Part shown: piece after piece, positions 1 to 6,962 of the stretch
How the letters are laid out: each line of letters begins with the position of its first letter
Position numbering within the stretch: the first letter of the stretch is position 1
Source of the DNA: an uncultured Flavobacterium sp.
GTDB taxonomy: Bacteria; Bacteroidota; Bacteroidia; Flavobacteriales; Flavobacteriaceae
Length of the DNA: 9,843 nt
Direction of reading: 5' to 3'
Assembly: GCA_945957245.1 (NCBI GenBank)
Contig: CAMFLD010000067.1
Coordinates: 1 to 9,843, forward strand
Made by a program: the position numbers and the translations under genes
The notes under the pieces: model-generated
Told to the model about the DNA's origin: nothing
The model's input: only the letters and a program-made list of their open reading frames with translations
Databases searched by the model: none

Positions 1-857
1 GAGTAGATGTTTTTATCCCCATATATTCCGTCAAGATAATCAACACCAATTTCCATATTATTACCTTTATAAGAAGGGGCAATGCGTTCGCGGTCTTTGT
101 CAATTTCACAAACAAAAGTATTAGTCATTCCCAGCGGATCAAAAATCATCTCTTTCATCGCCTGAGGATATTTCAGTCCGGTAACCTTCTCAATAACCAG
201 CGCCAGCATTGCATAATTGGTATTGCAGTAGCTGAAATGCGTATCGGTTTTAGTTTCCTGTTCAATGTTTTTGTCAACCATTACCTTTACAATATCTTCA
301 TTGGTAAGTGTTATATGCTTGTCCCAGTTGCCTTTGTCTGTAAAGTAGGCATAGTTTCTCATGCCACTACGGTGGTTGAGTAAAGTTTGAATGGTTACAT
401 CTGGATAAGGGAAGTTGGTTATAATTGTATTTACCTTTTGGTCAAGACTAATTTTCTTGGCATCAATCAGCATAAGAACAGCTGTGGCAGTAAGTACTTT
501 ACTCACTGAGGCTATATGCAGGGGCATGTTTTTATCAATCATTTCGCCTGTTCTTTTATTGGCGAAGCCCATATAATTCTCATAAATAATCTGCCCGTTT
601 TTAGCCACCAAAAAAGCTACATTATCATTTTTCTCAGACCATATCTTTTCAAAAAAACGACTTACGCCATATTTCTTGTCATTAATATATTCCTGGGTGA
701 GTTTGGGCATTTCTTCCTGTAGCGGCATCATTACGGGGAGCCCGTCTTTATTTACTTTAATTACACCATCTTCCGTTTTTTCCTGTTTGGAACAGGATAA
801 GGTTGATAATAAAACAATGGCAATCAGGATTCTATGTAGGGCTATTTTAAATGTCAT
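1..857 (-). CDS. Serine hydrolase lipoprotein (beta-lactamase / PBP-like family), 3' end missing
   Basis: The reading frame is open from an ATG at 855-857 to the left edge, giving 285 residues of a protein whose C-terminal part lies outside the window. The N-terminus is a lipoprotein signal: a basic start, a hydrophobic stretch, then a lipobox-like TLSC with the lipidated Cys at residue 22. Charged residues follow it (SKQEKTED), which in Flavobacteriaceae can accompany export to the cell surface. The class C beta-lactamase/DD-peptidase fold is shown by S117-x-x-K120 (ASVSK) with the nucleophilic serine, and by the second motif Y210-C-N212 (YCNTNY). The third motif (K/HxG) would lie beyond the edge. 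LNHRSGM at 160-166 is also typical of this family. The substrate cannot be read: such proteins include esterases, D-amino-acid peptidases and PBP4-like enzymes, and a true beta-lactamase is less likely. No other in-frame start lies just upstream. Confidence 0.88.
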   Translation of the reverse strand, partial: MTFKIALHRILIAIVLLSTLSCSKQEKTEDGVIKVNKDGLPVMMPLQEEMPKLTQEYINDKKYGVSRFFEKIWSEKNDNVAFLVAKNGQIIYENYMGFANKRTGEMIDKNMPLHIASVSKVLTATAVLMLIDAKKISLDQKVNTIITNFPYPDVTIQTLLNHRSGMRNYAYFTDKGNWDKHITLTNEDIVKVMVDKNIEQETKTDTHFSYCNTNYAMLALVIEKVTGLKYPQAMKEMIFDPLGMTNTFVCEIDKDRERIAPSYKGNNMEIGVDYLDGIYGDKNIY

Positions 858-877
858 TATTAGGGTATTGAGAATCT

Positions 878-885
878 CAAATATA
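878..885 (-). promoter_or_regulatory. Probable -7 element of the serine hydrolase gene
   Basis: On the minus strand these bases read TATATTTG, a perfect match to the Bacteroidota -7 consensus TAnnTTTG, 20 nt upstream of the ATG. The position 19 bp further upstream reads ATTT, a poor -33 element, so only half of the promoter is well supported. Transcription would start near 870, leaving a leader of about 15 nt with no Shine-Dalgarno sequence. Confidence 0.5.
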
Positions 886-1014
886 AGTAATCATTAAAAG
901 TATAAAATAACTTTTCAGGAAAGCTATTAACACGTTTTCCACAACTAATTTTTAACACAAAAGCGAGACATTTCCCATCAAAAAAAAACATCCTGTTATT
1001 TTTAAGGAAAAAGC

Positions 1015-1045
1015 TTTGAAATCGATTTCGTAGCTACTACTTTTG
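1015..1045 (+). promoter_or_regulatory. Bacteroidota housekeeping promoter of the oxidoreductase gene
   Basis: TTTG at 1015-1018 and TACTTTTG at 1038-1045 are separated by exactly 19 bp. This matches the -33/-7 pair (TTTG, about 19 bp, TAnnTTTG) used by the primary sigma factor of Bacteroidota. Transcription would start near 1052, giving a leader of about 14 nt before the ATG at 1066. It is the cleanest promoter in the window. Confidence 0.75.
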
Positions 1046-1065
1046 GCGCAAAATTAATTTGCCCT

Positions 1066-2283
1066 ATGCGATTCGGAATAATAAAAGAAAGAAAGAACCC
1101 ACCCGACAGAAGAGTAGTTTTTACACCCGAAGAACTTGTACGCCTTAAGAATGAGCATCCTGAAGCTGTTATCAGGGTGGAAAGTTCTGATATCCGTGTT
1201 TTTAATGATGATGCTTACAGAAACCTTGGAATAGAAGTAGCTGATGATATTTCAGATTGTGATGTTTTCTTTGGTGTTAAGGAAATTCCGGTTGATTTTC
1301 TGATTCCTAATAAAAAGTACTTTTTCTTTTCCCATACGATAAAAAAACAACACCATAATCAAAAACTGCTCAGGGCCATTCTGGACAAAAACATAGAGCT
1401 TTATGACCATGAAACTATCGTTGATGCTAATAACAGAAGACTGATAGGTTTTGGACGCTATGCCGGAATCGTAGGAGCTTACAACGGCTTTAGGGCTTTC
1501 GGTATTAAGTACGATATGTTTAACATTGCTAAAGCTGAAACCCTTCAGACCAAGGAAGATTTAGTGGCCAGACTTAAGAGACAGGTTTTGCCTAATATTA
1601 AAGTCGTTCTCACCGGTCATGGAAAAGTAGGGATGGGGGCTAAGGAAATGCTGGATGCCATGAAAATGAAGCAGGTTTCCCCAGATGACTTCCTTAACAA
1701 AGTGTATACCCAACCCGTTTATACTCAAATTGATGTTTTAGACTACAACAAACGTATTGACGGCACAAAAGTAACGAGCAACAAGGACTTTTACCAACAC
1801 CCGGAAGCCTATACTTCCGATTTTGAACGTTTTACAAAAGTAGCGGATATCTTTATGGCAGGCCATTTCCACGGAAATGGTTCTCCGGATATTCTAACCA
1901 GGGAAATGCTCAATGCCCCCAATAATAAAATAAAAATCGTAGCAGATATCTCGTGTGATGTAGAAGGTCCTATTGCCTGTACTGTTAGATCATCAACCAT
2001 TGCAGATCCCTTTTACGGTTATCTGCCAAGTTCAGGAGAAGAAGTTCCTTATACACATCCGGGGGCTATTGTAGTAATGGCGGTTGATAACCTTCCGTGT
2101 GAACTACCAAAAGATGCGAGTGAGGGATTTGGCGAAATGTTTATGGAACATGTTATACCGGCTTTCTTTAATGGAGATAAGGACGGAATCTTAGCCAGAG
2201 CCAAAGTAACTGAAAATGGAAAATTAACACCAAGATTTGCCTACCTTCAGGATTATGCTGATGGAAATGTTGTTCACACTTAA
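1066..2283 (+). CDS. NAD(P)-dependent oxidoreductase, saccharopine dehydrogenase / alanine dehydrogenase superfamily
   Basis: A 405-residue cytosolic protein with no signal peptide or membrane segment. The N-terminal half resembles the AlaDH/PNT N-terminal domain: it opens with GIIKERKNPPDRRVVFTPEE, then has K72 in FGVKEIP and H90 in FFSHTIKKQ. These correspond by motif and spacing to the Lys and His that act as acid-base residues in lysine-forming (LYS1-type) saccharopine dehydrogenase. A Rossmann dinucleotide loop follows (GHGKVGMGAKE, 184-194). ADISCDVEGPI (293-303) matches the conserved region near the substrate pocket in LYS1. The family interconverts an amino acid and its N-substituted or keto form with NAD(H). 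The exact substrate is not readable: a lysine/saccharopine step is possible, but no partner gene lies beside it. It is monocistronic, with its own promoter at 1015-1045 and a terminator 26 nt after the stop. Family call is firm, substrate is open. Confidence 0.85.
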   Translation: MRFGIIKERKNPPDRRVVFTPEELVRLKNEHPEAVIRVESSDIRVFNDDAYRNLGIEVADDISDCDVFFGVKEIPVDFLIPNKKYFFFSHTIKKQHHNQKLLRAILDKNIELYDHETIVDANNRRLIGFGRYAGIVGAYNGFRAFGIKYDMFNIAKAETLQTKEDLVARLKRQVLPNIKVVLTGHGKVGMGAKEMLDAMKMKQVSPDDFLNKVYTQPVYTQIDVLDYNKRIDGTKVTSNKDFYQHPEAYTSDFERFTKVADIFMAGHFHGNGSPDILTREMLNAPNNKIKIVADISCDVEGPIACTVRSSTIADPFYGYLPSSGEEVPYTHPGAIVVMAVDNLPCELPKDASEGFGEMFMEHVIPAFFNGDKDGILARAKVTENGKLTPRFAYLQDYADGNVVHT

Positions 2284-2309
2284 TACTAAATTTACGTTGA
2301 TAACTATAT

Positions 2310-2336
2310 AATAATCCCGACAGAGTCGGGATTATT
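2310..2336 (+). terminator. Intrinsic terminator after the oxidoreductase gene
   Basis: A 12-bp perfect stem (arms 2310-2321 and 2325-2336, core ATCCCGAC/GTCGGGAT) has a 3-nt loop (AGA) and runs into a T-rich stretch. It begins 26 nt after the stop at 2283. It separates the oxidoreductase from the downstream GH97-MFS unit. Confidence 0.88.
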
Positions 2337-2362
2337 TGTTTTTAAAAAAGTTGTTATATTTA
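2335..2362 (+). promoter_or_regulatory. Possible promoter of the GH97-MFS operon (weak)
   Basis: TATATTTA at 2355-2362 matches the -7 consensus TAnnTTTG except for the last base. TTTG at 2335-2338 could be the -33 element, but the spacer is only 16 bp, shorter than the usual 19. The -33 part overlaps the preceding terminator stem. It lies just before the preferred ATG at 2378 and would give a leader under 10 nt, so it is a candidate only. Confidence 0.35.
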
Positions 2363-2377
2363 GCAAAATTAAATCAA

Positions 2378-4477
2378 ATGAAAAGAATCACATTACTTGG
2401 ATTGTTGTTTCTTACACTACACATCCATTCACAAACTCTTCAATCGCCCTCAAAAGAAATTACACTTAAATTTTCATTGTCGACTGACGGCAGGCCAACT
2501 TATGAGGTTGCTTATAAAAACAAACCTGTTGTCCTTCAGAGTAATTTGGGAATTTACCTAAAAAATGATACTGCTTTGGCTTCTAATTTTTCAGTTACGG
2601 ATGCTAAAACTGCTACTTTCAATGAGACATGGCATCCCATTTTAGGAGAGCAATCTAACATTATTAATAATTACAACGAACTTAAAGTTTCCCTGACACA
2701 ATCTGGGTCTAACCGAAAGATGGATATTGTGTTCCGGGTTTATAATGAAGGGGTAGCATTTCGATATGAATTTCCAAAACAACCGAACCTGAATTATTTT
2801 ATTGTTTCAGATGAAAAATCCGAATTTAAATTAGCAGGTGACCACAAGGCTTTTTGGCTTCCTGGGGATTTTGACAGTCAGGAATATGCTTATAACGAAA
2901 CCAAACTTTCCGAAGTTAATACCGAAAAAATCGACAAAAATAACGGTATCGGCCTGAAAAGTATTTTCAGCAAATATGGTGTACAATCCCCTTTAATGAT
3001 GAAATCAGCTGATGGGTTATATATCAATATTTTTGAAGCGGCGGTGGTGAACTATCCTGTTATGCATTTAGATTTGAATCCAATAGCCTACACATTGACA
3101 TCCCATTTAGTGCCCAATGCTATTGGAGATAAGGCTTATCTTCAGGCGCCCTGCAACACACCCTGGAGAACTATTATGGTAAGCAGTGATGCCCGGGATA
3201 TTGTAGGTTCAAAAATGATACTGAATCTGAATGAGCCTTGTAAAATAGAAGATACTTCCTGGATCAAACCTATGAAATACGTAGGTGTATGGTGGGAAAT
3301 GCATGTAGGTAAATCTACTTGGGATTATGCCGGTTCCCAAAATGCCCAAAACGCCGCCGATGGTCAGTTAAAACCAACAGGTAAACACGGAGCAACAACT
3401 GAAAATACCAAACGCTATATTGATTTTGCCGCCAAAAACGGTTTCGATGGTGTACTGGTTGAAGGATGGAATGTAGGATGGGAAGACTGGTTTGGTAATT
3501 GGAAAGAAGATGTATTTGATTTTACTACACCATATCCTGATTTTAATCTGAAAGAAGTTACAGATTATGCTAAGTCTAAAGGAATCAAAATGATTATGCA
3601 TCATGAAACTTCCGGCTCCGTGGCTAATTATGAAAGGCATTTAGACAGGGCACTGAATCTGATGAAGGAATATGGATATCCGGCGGCAAAATCAGGATAT
3701 GTAGGACGTATCATTCCACGAGGAGAATTCCATGACGGACAAACTATGGTGAATCATTTTAATTTTGTAGCCCGCAGATTTGCAGATTATAAACTGATGA
3801 TTAACTCCCATGAAAGTTCAAGGCCAACAGGCTACAGCCGGACTTATCCTAACTATATTGCTGCGGAAGCTGCACGGGGTAATGAATTCAATGCCTGGAG
3901 TATTGGAAATCCGCCTATGCATGAAACTATTTTGCCATTTACAAGATTGTTGGGAGGACCAATGGATTATACACCTGGAATTTTTGAAATCAAAATGAGT
4001 GCTTATGATCCTAAAAAAACCGAGCAGGTACACACTACTTTAGCTAAACAACTGGCTCTGTATATAACCATGTATTCGCCATTACAAATGGCAGCCGATT
4101 TACCTGAGAATTATGAGAAACACATGGATGCATTCCAATTCATAAAAGATGTGGCTGTGGATTGGCAGGATTCTAAATATTTAGAAGCAGAACCGGGAGA
4201 TTATCTTACTGTAGCCCGTAAAGATAAGCATTCTGAAAACTGGTTTTTGGGAGCTATTACTGATGAAAATGCCCGTGATACCGAAATAAAACTGGATTTT
4301 CTTTCGCCTGATAAAAAATACAAAGCCATTATATATCAGGATGGTAAGGATGCTGATTGGAAGAATAATCCAAAATCCTATGTTATAAAAACTATACAAG
4401 TCACATCAAAGTCAAAAATTAAATTACATTTGGCTCAAGGCGGTGGGGCAGCTATTTCCTTCCAGCCGATTAATTAA
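2378..4477 (+). CDS. GH97 alpha-glucosidase, SusB-like, inverting type
   Basis: A 699-residue periplasmic glycoside hydrolase family 97 enzyme that hydrolyses alpha-gluco-oligosaccharides. I chose the ATG at 2378 over one 14 codons upstream because it starts a standard signal peptide (MKRITLLGLLFLTLHIHSQ, cleavage near residue 19) and the candidate -7 element lies inside the longer version. In order: an N-terminal beta-sandwich (about 24-295), a TIM-like barrel (about 300-560) and a small C-terminal beta domain. Conserved glutamates are E362 (LVEGWN), E410 (HHETSG), E479 (NSHESSRPTG), E497 and E503 (EAARGNE). Their spacings of 48, 69, 18 and 6 equal those I recall for E391, E439, E508, E526 and E532 of Bacteroides SusB. 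This indicates the inverting, calcium-dependent branch, not the retaining galactosidase branch. The family-typical block GGPMDYTPGIFE is intact. It is cotranscribed with the sugar transporter 24 nt downstream. Specificity (maltose, isomaltose or dextran-type linkages) cannot be read. Confidence 0.95.
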   Translation: MKRITLLGLLFLTLHIHSQTLQSPSKEITLKFSLSTDGRPTYEVAYKNKPVVLQSNLGIYLKNDTALASNFSVTDAKTATFNETWHPILGEQSNIINNYNELKVSLTQSGSNRKMDIVFRVYNEGVAFRYEFPKQPNLNYFIVSDEKSEFKLAGDHKAFWLPGDFDSQEYAYNETKLSEVNTEKIDKNNGIGLKSIFSKYGVQSPLMMKSADGLYINIFEAAVVNYPVMHLDLNPIAYTLTSHLVPNAIGDKAYLQAPCNTPWRTIMVSSDARDIVGSKMILNLNEPCKIEDTSWIKPMKYVGVWWEMHVGKSTWDYAGSQNAQNAADGQLKPTGKHGATTENTKRYIDFAAKNGFDGVLVEGWNVGWEDWFGNWKEDVFDFTTPYPDFNLKEVTDYAKSKGIKMIMHHETSGSVANYERHLDRALNLMKEYGYPAAKSGYVGRIIPRGEFHDGQTMVNHFNFVARRFADYKLMINSHESSRPTGYSRTYPNYIAAEAARGNEFNAWSIGNPPMHETILPFTRLLGGPMDYTPGIFEIKMSAYDPKKTEQVHTTLAKQLALYITMYSPLQMAADLPENYEKHMDAFQFIKDVAVDWQDSKYLEAEPGDYLTVARKDKHSENWFLGAITDENARDTEIKLDFLSPDKKYKAIIYQDGKDADWKNNPKSYVIKTIQVTSKSKIKLHLAQGGGAAISFQPIN

Positions 4478-4498
4478 ACCTAACCAACCAAAACCTAA
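4477..4498 (+). promoter_or_regulatory. C/A-rich leader between the GH97 and MFS genes
   Basis: The 24-nt gap contains AACCTAACCAACCAA (4477-4491) followed by AACCTAA (4492-4498), directly before the MFS start codon at 4502. There is no Shine-Dalgarno sequence, as expected in Bacteroidota, where A-rich unstructured leaders serve initiation. The same sequence with one change recurs at 6008-6022, where no gene follows. Confidence 0.45.
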
Positions 4499-4501
4499 TT
4501 T

Positions 4502-5938
4502 ATGAGTACACAAAATTTAAAGACCAACTGGGCTCAGTTCATTCCTCTGGCTTCAGTATTTTTCTTTTGGGGATTTGTTGCTGCTAGCAATGATATTTTA
4601 ATTCCTGTTTTCAAAAAAGCATTTAATTTATCACAGGGCGAGAGTCAACTGGTATCGGTGGCTTTTTATGTAGCTTATACAGTAGGGTCCATTATTTATA
4701 TGATTATTTCCTATCTGACGAAAGGAGATTTAATCAACAGAATTGGGTATAAAAACTCTTTAGCTTTAGGATTGGGCATTTCAGCATTAGGGACATTATT
4801 ATTTTATCCTGCGGCTAATATGCATTCTTTTCCTTTAATGCTTTCCGGGTTGTTCACTGTGGCACTTGGTTTTTCCTTGCAGCAAACGGTGGCAAACCCA
4901 CTAGCGATTGCGTTAGGCCCCATAAATACAGGTTCTCAACGACTAACGTTAGCAGGAGGGATAAATAATCTGGGCACCACTATCGGCCCTTTGATTGTAA
5001 GTTTTGCAATTTTTGGAGCAGTTACTTCGCCTAATACAGAGATGAGTATTGAGAGTGTAAAAATTCCTTATTTAGTTTTAGGAGCCGCTTTCCTTGTGGT
5101 AGCTGTTTTACTAAAACTTTCTTCAATTCCGGAAAAACCAGAAGCAGTGGCAGAAGATCATAATAAAGAACAAAGCAGTAAAAATTCAGCATTACAATTT
5201 CCACAACTGATTTTGGGTATGATTGGTATCTTTGTTTATGTAGGTGTAGAGGTTTCTACAGCAAGTAACCTCCCTGCTTACATGGAAAAAAATCTACATT
5301 TTTTAACCAAAGATGTGGCTCCATTCATTTCGCTGTATTGGGCAAGTCTTATGATTGGTCGTTGGACAGGAGCTGTTGAGGCTTTTACTGATAATATGAG
5401 TACCCAAAAAATACTACGTTTTGTTGCACCTTATCTGGCTTTCGGAGTATTTCTTGGAGTAAACAAGTTCATGAACCATGATTTGACACCATTTTATGTT
5501 TATGCTTTAGTAATCTTAGTATTGATTGCAGCTGATATGGCGAGCAAAGGAAATCCTGCAAGAATGTTGCTGATTTTCTCTTTTATGGGAATTCTGGCTT
5601 TATTAATTGGAATGGGGACCAGTGGTATGGTAAGTGTTTATGCCTTTACCAGTGTTGGTTTATTCTGCAGTACGCTTTGGCCTTGTATCTTTACATTAGC
5701 AATAAGCGGATTAGGAAAACATACCAGTCAAGGAAGCAGCTTTTTGATTATGATGATTATGGGAGGTGGAATAATAAGCTGGCTTCAAGGTTATATAGCA
5801 GATATGACTAATATCCACATAAGTTATATGGTTGGAGTTGTTTGTTTTGCCTATTTGGCTTTCTATGCATGGAAAGTTAGTGGAATTCTTAAAAAACAGG
5901 GGATTGATTTTGATAAAAAAGTTAGTGGCGGACATTAA
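4502..5938 (+). CDS. Sugar MFS transporter of the FucP/GluP (fucose:H+ symporter) family
   Basis: A 478-residue inner-membrane protein with about 12 hydrophobic segments and a charged central loop (about 207-232, rich in E, K and Q) between the two six-helix halves. Family marks are FFFWGFVAASNDILIP near the N-terminus, where D31 aligns with the essential Asp of FucP, and LQQTVANPLAIALGP (126-140). At the position of the proton-coupling Glu of Escherichia coli FucP (CLETAANP) this protein has Q128, a substitution I associate with the glucose/galactose (GluP) side of the family. It would take up the monosaccharide released by GH97, completing a hydrolyse-then-import pair. It starts 24 nt after the GH97 stop with no promoter of its own seen, so cotranscription is likely. 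A hairpin 33 nt after the stop ends the unit. The glucose assignment is inferred from the GH97 neighbour and the Gln, not proven. Confidence 0.92.
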   Translation: MSTQNLKTNWAQFIPLASVFFFWGFVAASNDILIPVFKKAFNLSQGESQLVSVAFYVAYTVGSIIYMIISYLTKGDLINRIGYKNSLALGLGISALGTLLFYPAANMHSFPLMLSGLFTVALGFSLQQTVANPLAIALGPINTGSQRLTLAGGINNLGTTIGPLIVSFAIFGAVTSPNTEMSIESVKIPYLVLGAAFLVVAVLLKLSSIPEKPEAVAEDHNKEQSSKNSALQFPQLILGMIGIFVYVGVEVSTASNLPAYMEKNLHFLTKDVAPFISLYWASLMIGRWTGAVEAFTDNMSTQKILRFVAPYLAFGVFLGVNKFMNHDLTPFYVYALVILVLIAADMASKGNPARMLLIFSFMGILALLIGMGTSGMVSVYAFTSVGLFCSTLWPCIFTLAISGLGKHTSQGSSFLIMMIMGGGIISWLQGYIADMTNIHISYMVGVVCFAYLAFYAWKVSGILKKQGIDFDKKVSGGH

Positions 5939-5970
5939 GAATATAAAAAAAACACATTAAATAAAAATCA

Positions 5971-5998
5971 AAAATCCCGCTTTTTACAGCGGGATTTT
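5971..5998. terminator. Bidirectional terminator between the MFS gene and the convergent YN-rich gene
   Basis: Arms AAAATCCCGC (5971-5980) and GCGGGATTTT (5989-5998) form a 10-bp perfect stem, with one more possible T-A pair inside an 8-nt loop. The A-tract before and T-tract after make it usable on both strands: it lies 33 nt past the MFS stop and 43 nt past the stop of the minus-strand gene. On the minus strand a further T-rich run follows. Confidence 0.85.
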
Positions 5999-6007
5999 CT
6001 TCATCAA

Positions 6008-6038
6008 AACCTAACCAATCAATCTCAACCTAACCTAA
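6008..6038 (+). repeat. Second copy of the C/A-rich leader-like sequence, with no gene after it
   Basis: AACCTAACCAATCAA (6008-6022) matches 14 of 15 bases with 4477-4491 before the MFS start, and AACCTAACCTAA (6027-6038) extends the resemblance. In the plus direction it leads into the 3' end of a gene on the opposite strand, so it cannot serve as a leader here. It may be a relic of a lost downstream gene or a shared spacer element. It lies beyond the MFS terminator. Confidence 0.45.
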
Positions 6039-6040
6039 CT

Positions 6041-6706
6041 TTATTTTCTTTCATTATTACTTGTTTCTTTGTCATCTTCAATTTTGGCTTTCGTACCATC
6101 AGCTTTGTAATAGTAGTAATCGTTGCCATTGTAGTTTGACGCAGCATAATTGTAATCGTAATTATAATTATAATTATAATTATAATCATTATAGTTATAT
6201 GCATAACCAGAGTTATTATAACCTTTGATACGTCCAATAGTGTCTACTATTTCACCTCTTCGGTTGTATATAATCCGCATACCACCAATTTGTACCAATG
6301 CCATTCTGTTGTATCTCATATATACTGAACCAATTCGGCTTACACGATCCATATTGTCATAATTGATAAAGGTGTTACCAACTCTTCTCACTCTTCCATA
6401 ACTATCCTGTTCGATACGCACACCATAATTTGGTGTTCTCCTTGAAGTCACTTCGGCAACTCTTTTTCCTGCTCCTTTATAGTAGTAATCTCCTTGGCTA
6501 TCATCTGGACGGGTATTGAAATCAAATTCACCATTTGGAAAAACGAAAAACTCAATTCCACGCTCTGTAAATGATATAGGCTCGTCAAAGCTATATCTTG
6601 TAGTTCTCTCTTCACCGGAATTTTTGATTAATCCCTGCGCATTAGCTGCTACACTTCCAACCATTAAAATACTGGTCGCTAAAAAAGTAATTGTTTTCAT
6701 AATCAT
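6041..6706 (-). CDS. Secreted Tyr/Asn-rich repeat protein of unknown function
   Basis: Not recognised as a named family. The frame starts at the ATG at 6704-6706; a second ATG two codons later (6698-6700) begins MKTITFLA and is equally plausible. A signal peptide is clear (MIMKTITFLATSILMVGSVAANAQ, cleavage near residue 24), so the 221-residue product leaves the cytoplasm. Then comes a region with FTERGIEFFVFPNGEFDFNTRP (46-67). Next are about three 15-17-residue repeats marked by RVGN (108), RIGS (124), QIGG (139) and TIGR (156), each followed by a pattern like IxYN. A low-complexity tail of Tyr-Asn pairs spans about 163-200 (NYNDYNYNYNYNYDYNY). The C-terminus is charged (KAKIEDDKETSNNERK). 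There are no cysteines, lipobox or catalytic motifs, and no T9SS tail is evident. A cell-envelope or structural role is only a guess. It is a single-gene unit, convergent with the MFS gene. Confidence 0.85.
   Translation of the reverse strand: MIMKTITFLATSILMVGSVAANAQGLIKNSGEERTTRYSFDEPISFTERGIEFFVFPNGEFDFNTRPDDSQGDYYYKGAGKRVAEVTSRRTPNYGVRIEQDSYGRVRRVGNTFINYDNMDRVSRIGSVYMRYNRMALVQIGGMRIIYNRRGEIVDTIGRIKGYNNSGYAYNYNDYNYNYNYNYDYNYAASNYNGNDYYYYKADGTKAKIEDDKETSNNERK
6159..6186. repeat. Hexanucleotide tandem repeat (TAATTA, 4.7 units) in the YN-rich gene
   Basis: Twenty-eight bases follow a perfect 6-bp period (TAATTA on the plus strand). On the coding minus strand the unit reads TATAAT, so each copy adds one Tyr-Asn pair. 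Because the period is a multiple of three, gain or loss of units would lengthen or shorten the YN tract without a frameshift. Confidence 0.9.
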
Positions 6707-6962
6707 TCAATTTTGAGTCTTTTGCTTACTCTTTCGATTTTCAGCTTCTTCGAACAAATTCTGTTTGTTGGTAGGTATATTCCAAACGGTGTGCCAATAG
6801 CTGTAAATCATTTCTTAAGATTTGATTAATACCTAATAACTATAAGGTTACCAGTGGTTTATAAAGGTATTTTTTTGCATCAAAATCAATTTTTACATGA
6901 TTACAGGCCATGTTTTTTCATTACATTTGTTCTCGAAATACCACTTTAACAATCAATTCTAA
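6707..6962. other. Divergent intergenic region between the YN-rich gene and the M28 peptidase gene
   Basis: This 256-bp AT-rich region separates two divergent starts and must hold both promoters. A perfect plus-strand -7 element lies at 6922-6929. On the minus strand I find no perfect TAnnTTTG: the best candidate is TTTG near 6785 with AGAATTTG about 20 bp downstream, which is weak. I see no RNA gene, small ORF with support, or convincing operator. Confidence 0.5.
6922..6929 (+). promoter_or_regulatory. Probable -7 element of the M28 peptidase gene
   Basis: TACATTTG is a perfect match to TAnnTTTG and lies 33 nt before the ATG at 6963. No TTG-type -33 element is present at the usual 19-bp spacing (the sequence there is GATT), so this promoter may be weak or activator-dependent. 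The leader would be about 26 nt long. Confidence 0.5.

Noticed and set aside
516..897. Two plus-strand ORFs of about 70 residues within 516-897
   Set aside because: They lie opposite the serine hydrolase frame, which has clear catalytic motifs, and their products show no recognisable features.
935..943. TTTTCCACA resembling a DnaA box, in an AT-rich divergent region
   Set aside because: It is a single relaxed match with no cluster of further boxes and no replication genes nearby, so an origin is not supported.
2336..2377. Upstream in-frame ATG that would extend the GH97 protein by 14 residues
   Set aside because: The extension would put a second basic and hydrophobic stretch before a complete signal peptide and overlaps the candidate -7 element, so the ATG at 2378 is preferred.
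6025..6237. Isoleucine-rich minus-strand ORF with a long run of Ile codons
   Set aside because: It is the shifted frame of the YN-rich gene: the poly-Ile run comes from reading the same TATAAT repeat out of frame.
6753..6769. Short inverted repeat AACAAA-N5-TTTGTT upstream of the YN-rich gene
   Set aside because: Arms of 6 bp in AT-rich DNA are expected by chance, and the site shows no match to a known operator.
6850..6858. ACCAGTGGT near-palindrome in the divergent region
   Set aside because: Symmetry does not extend beyond 4 bp on each side, which is too short to call an operator.
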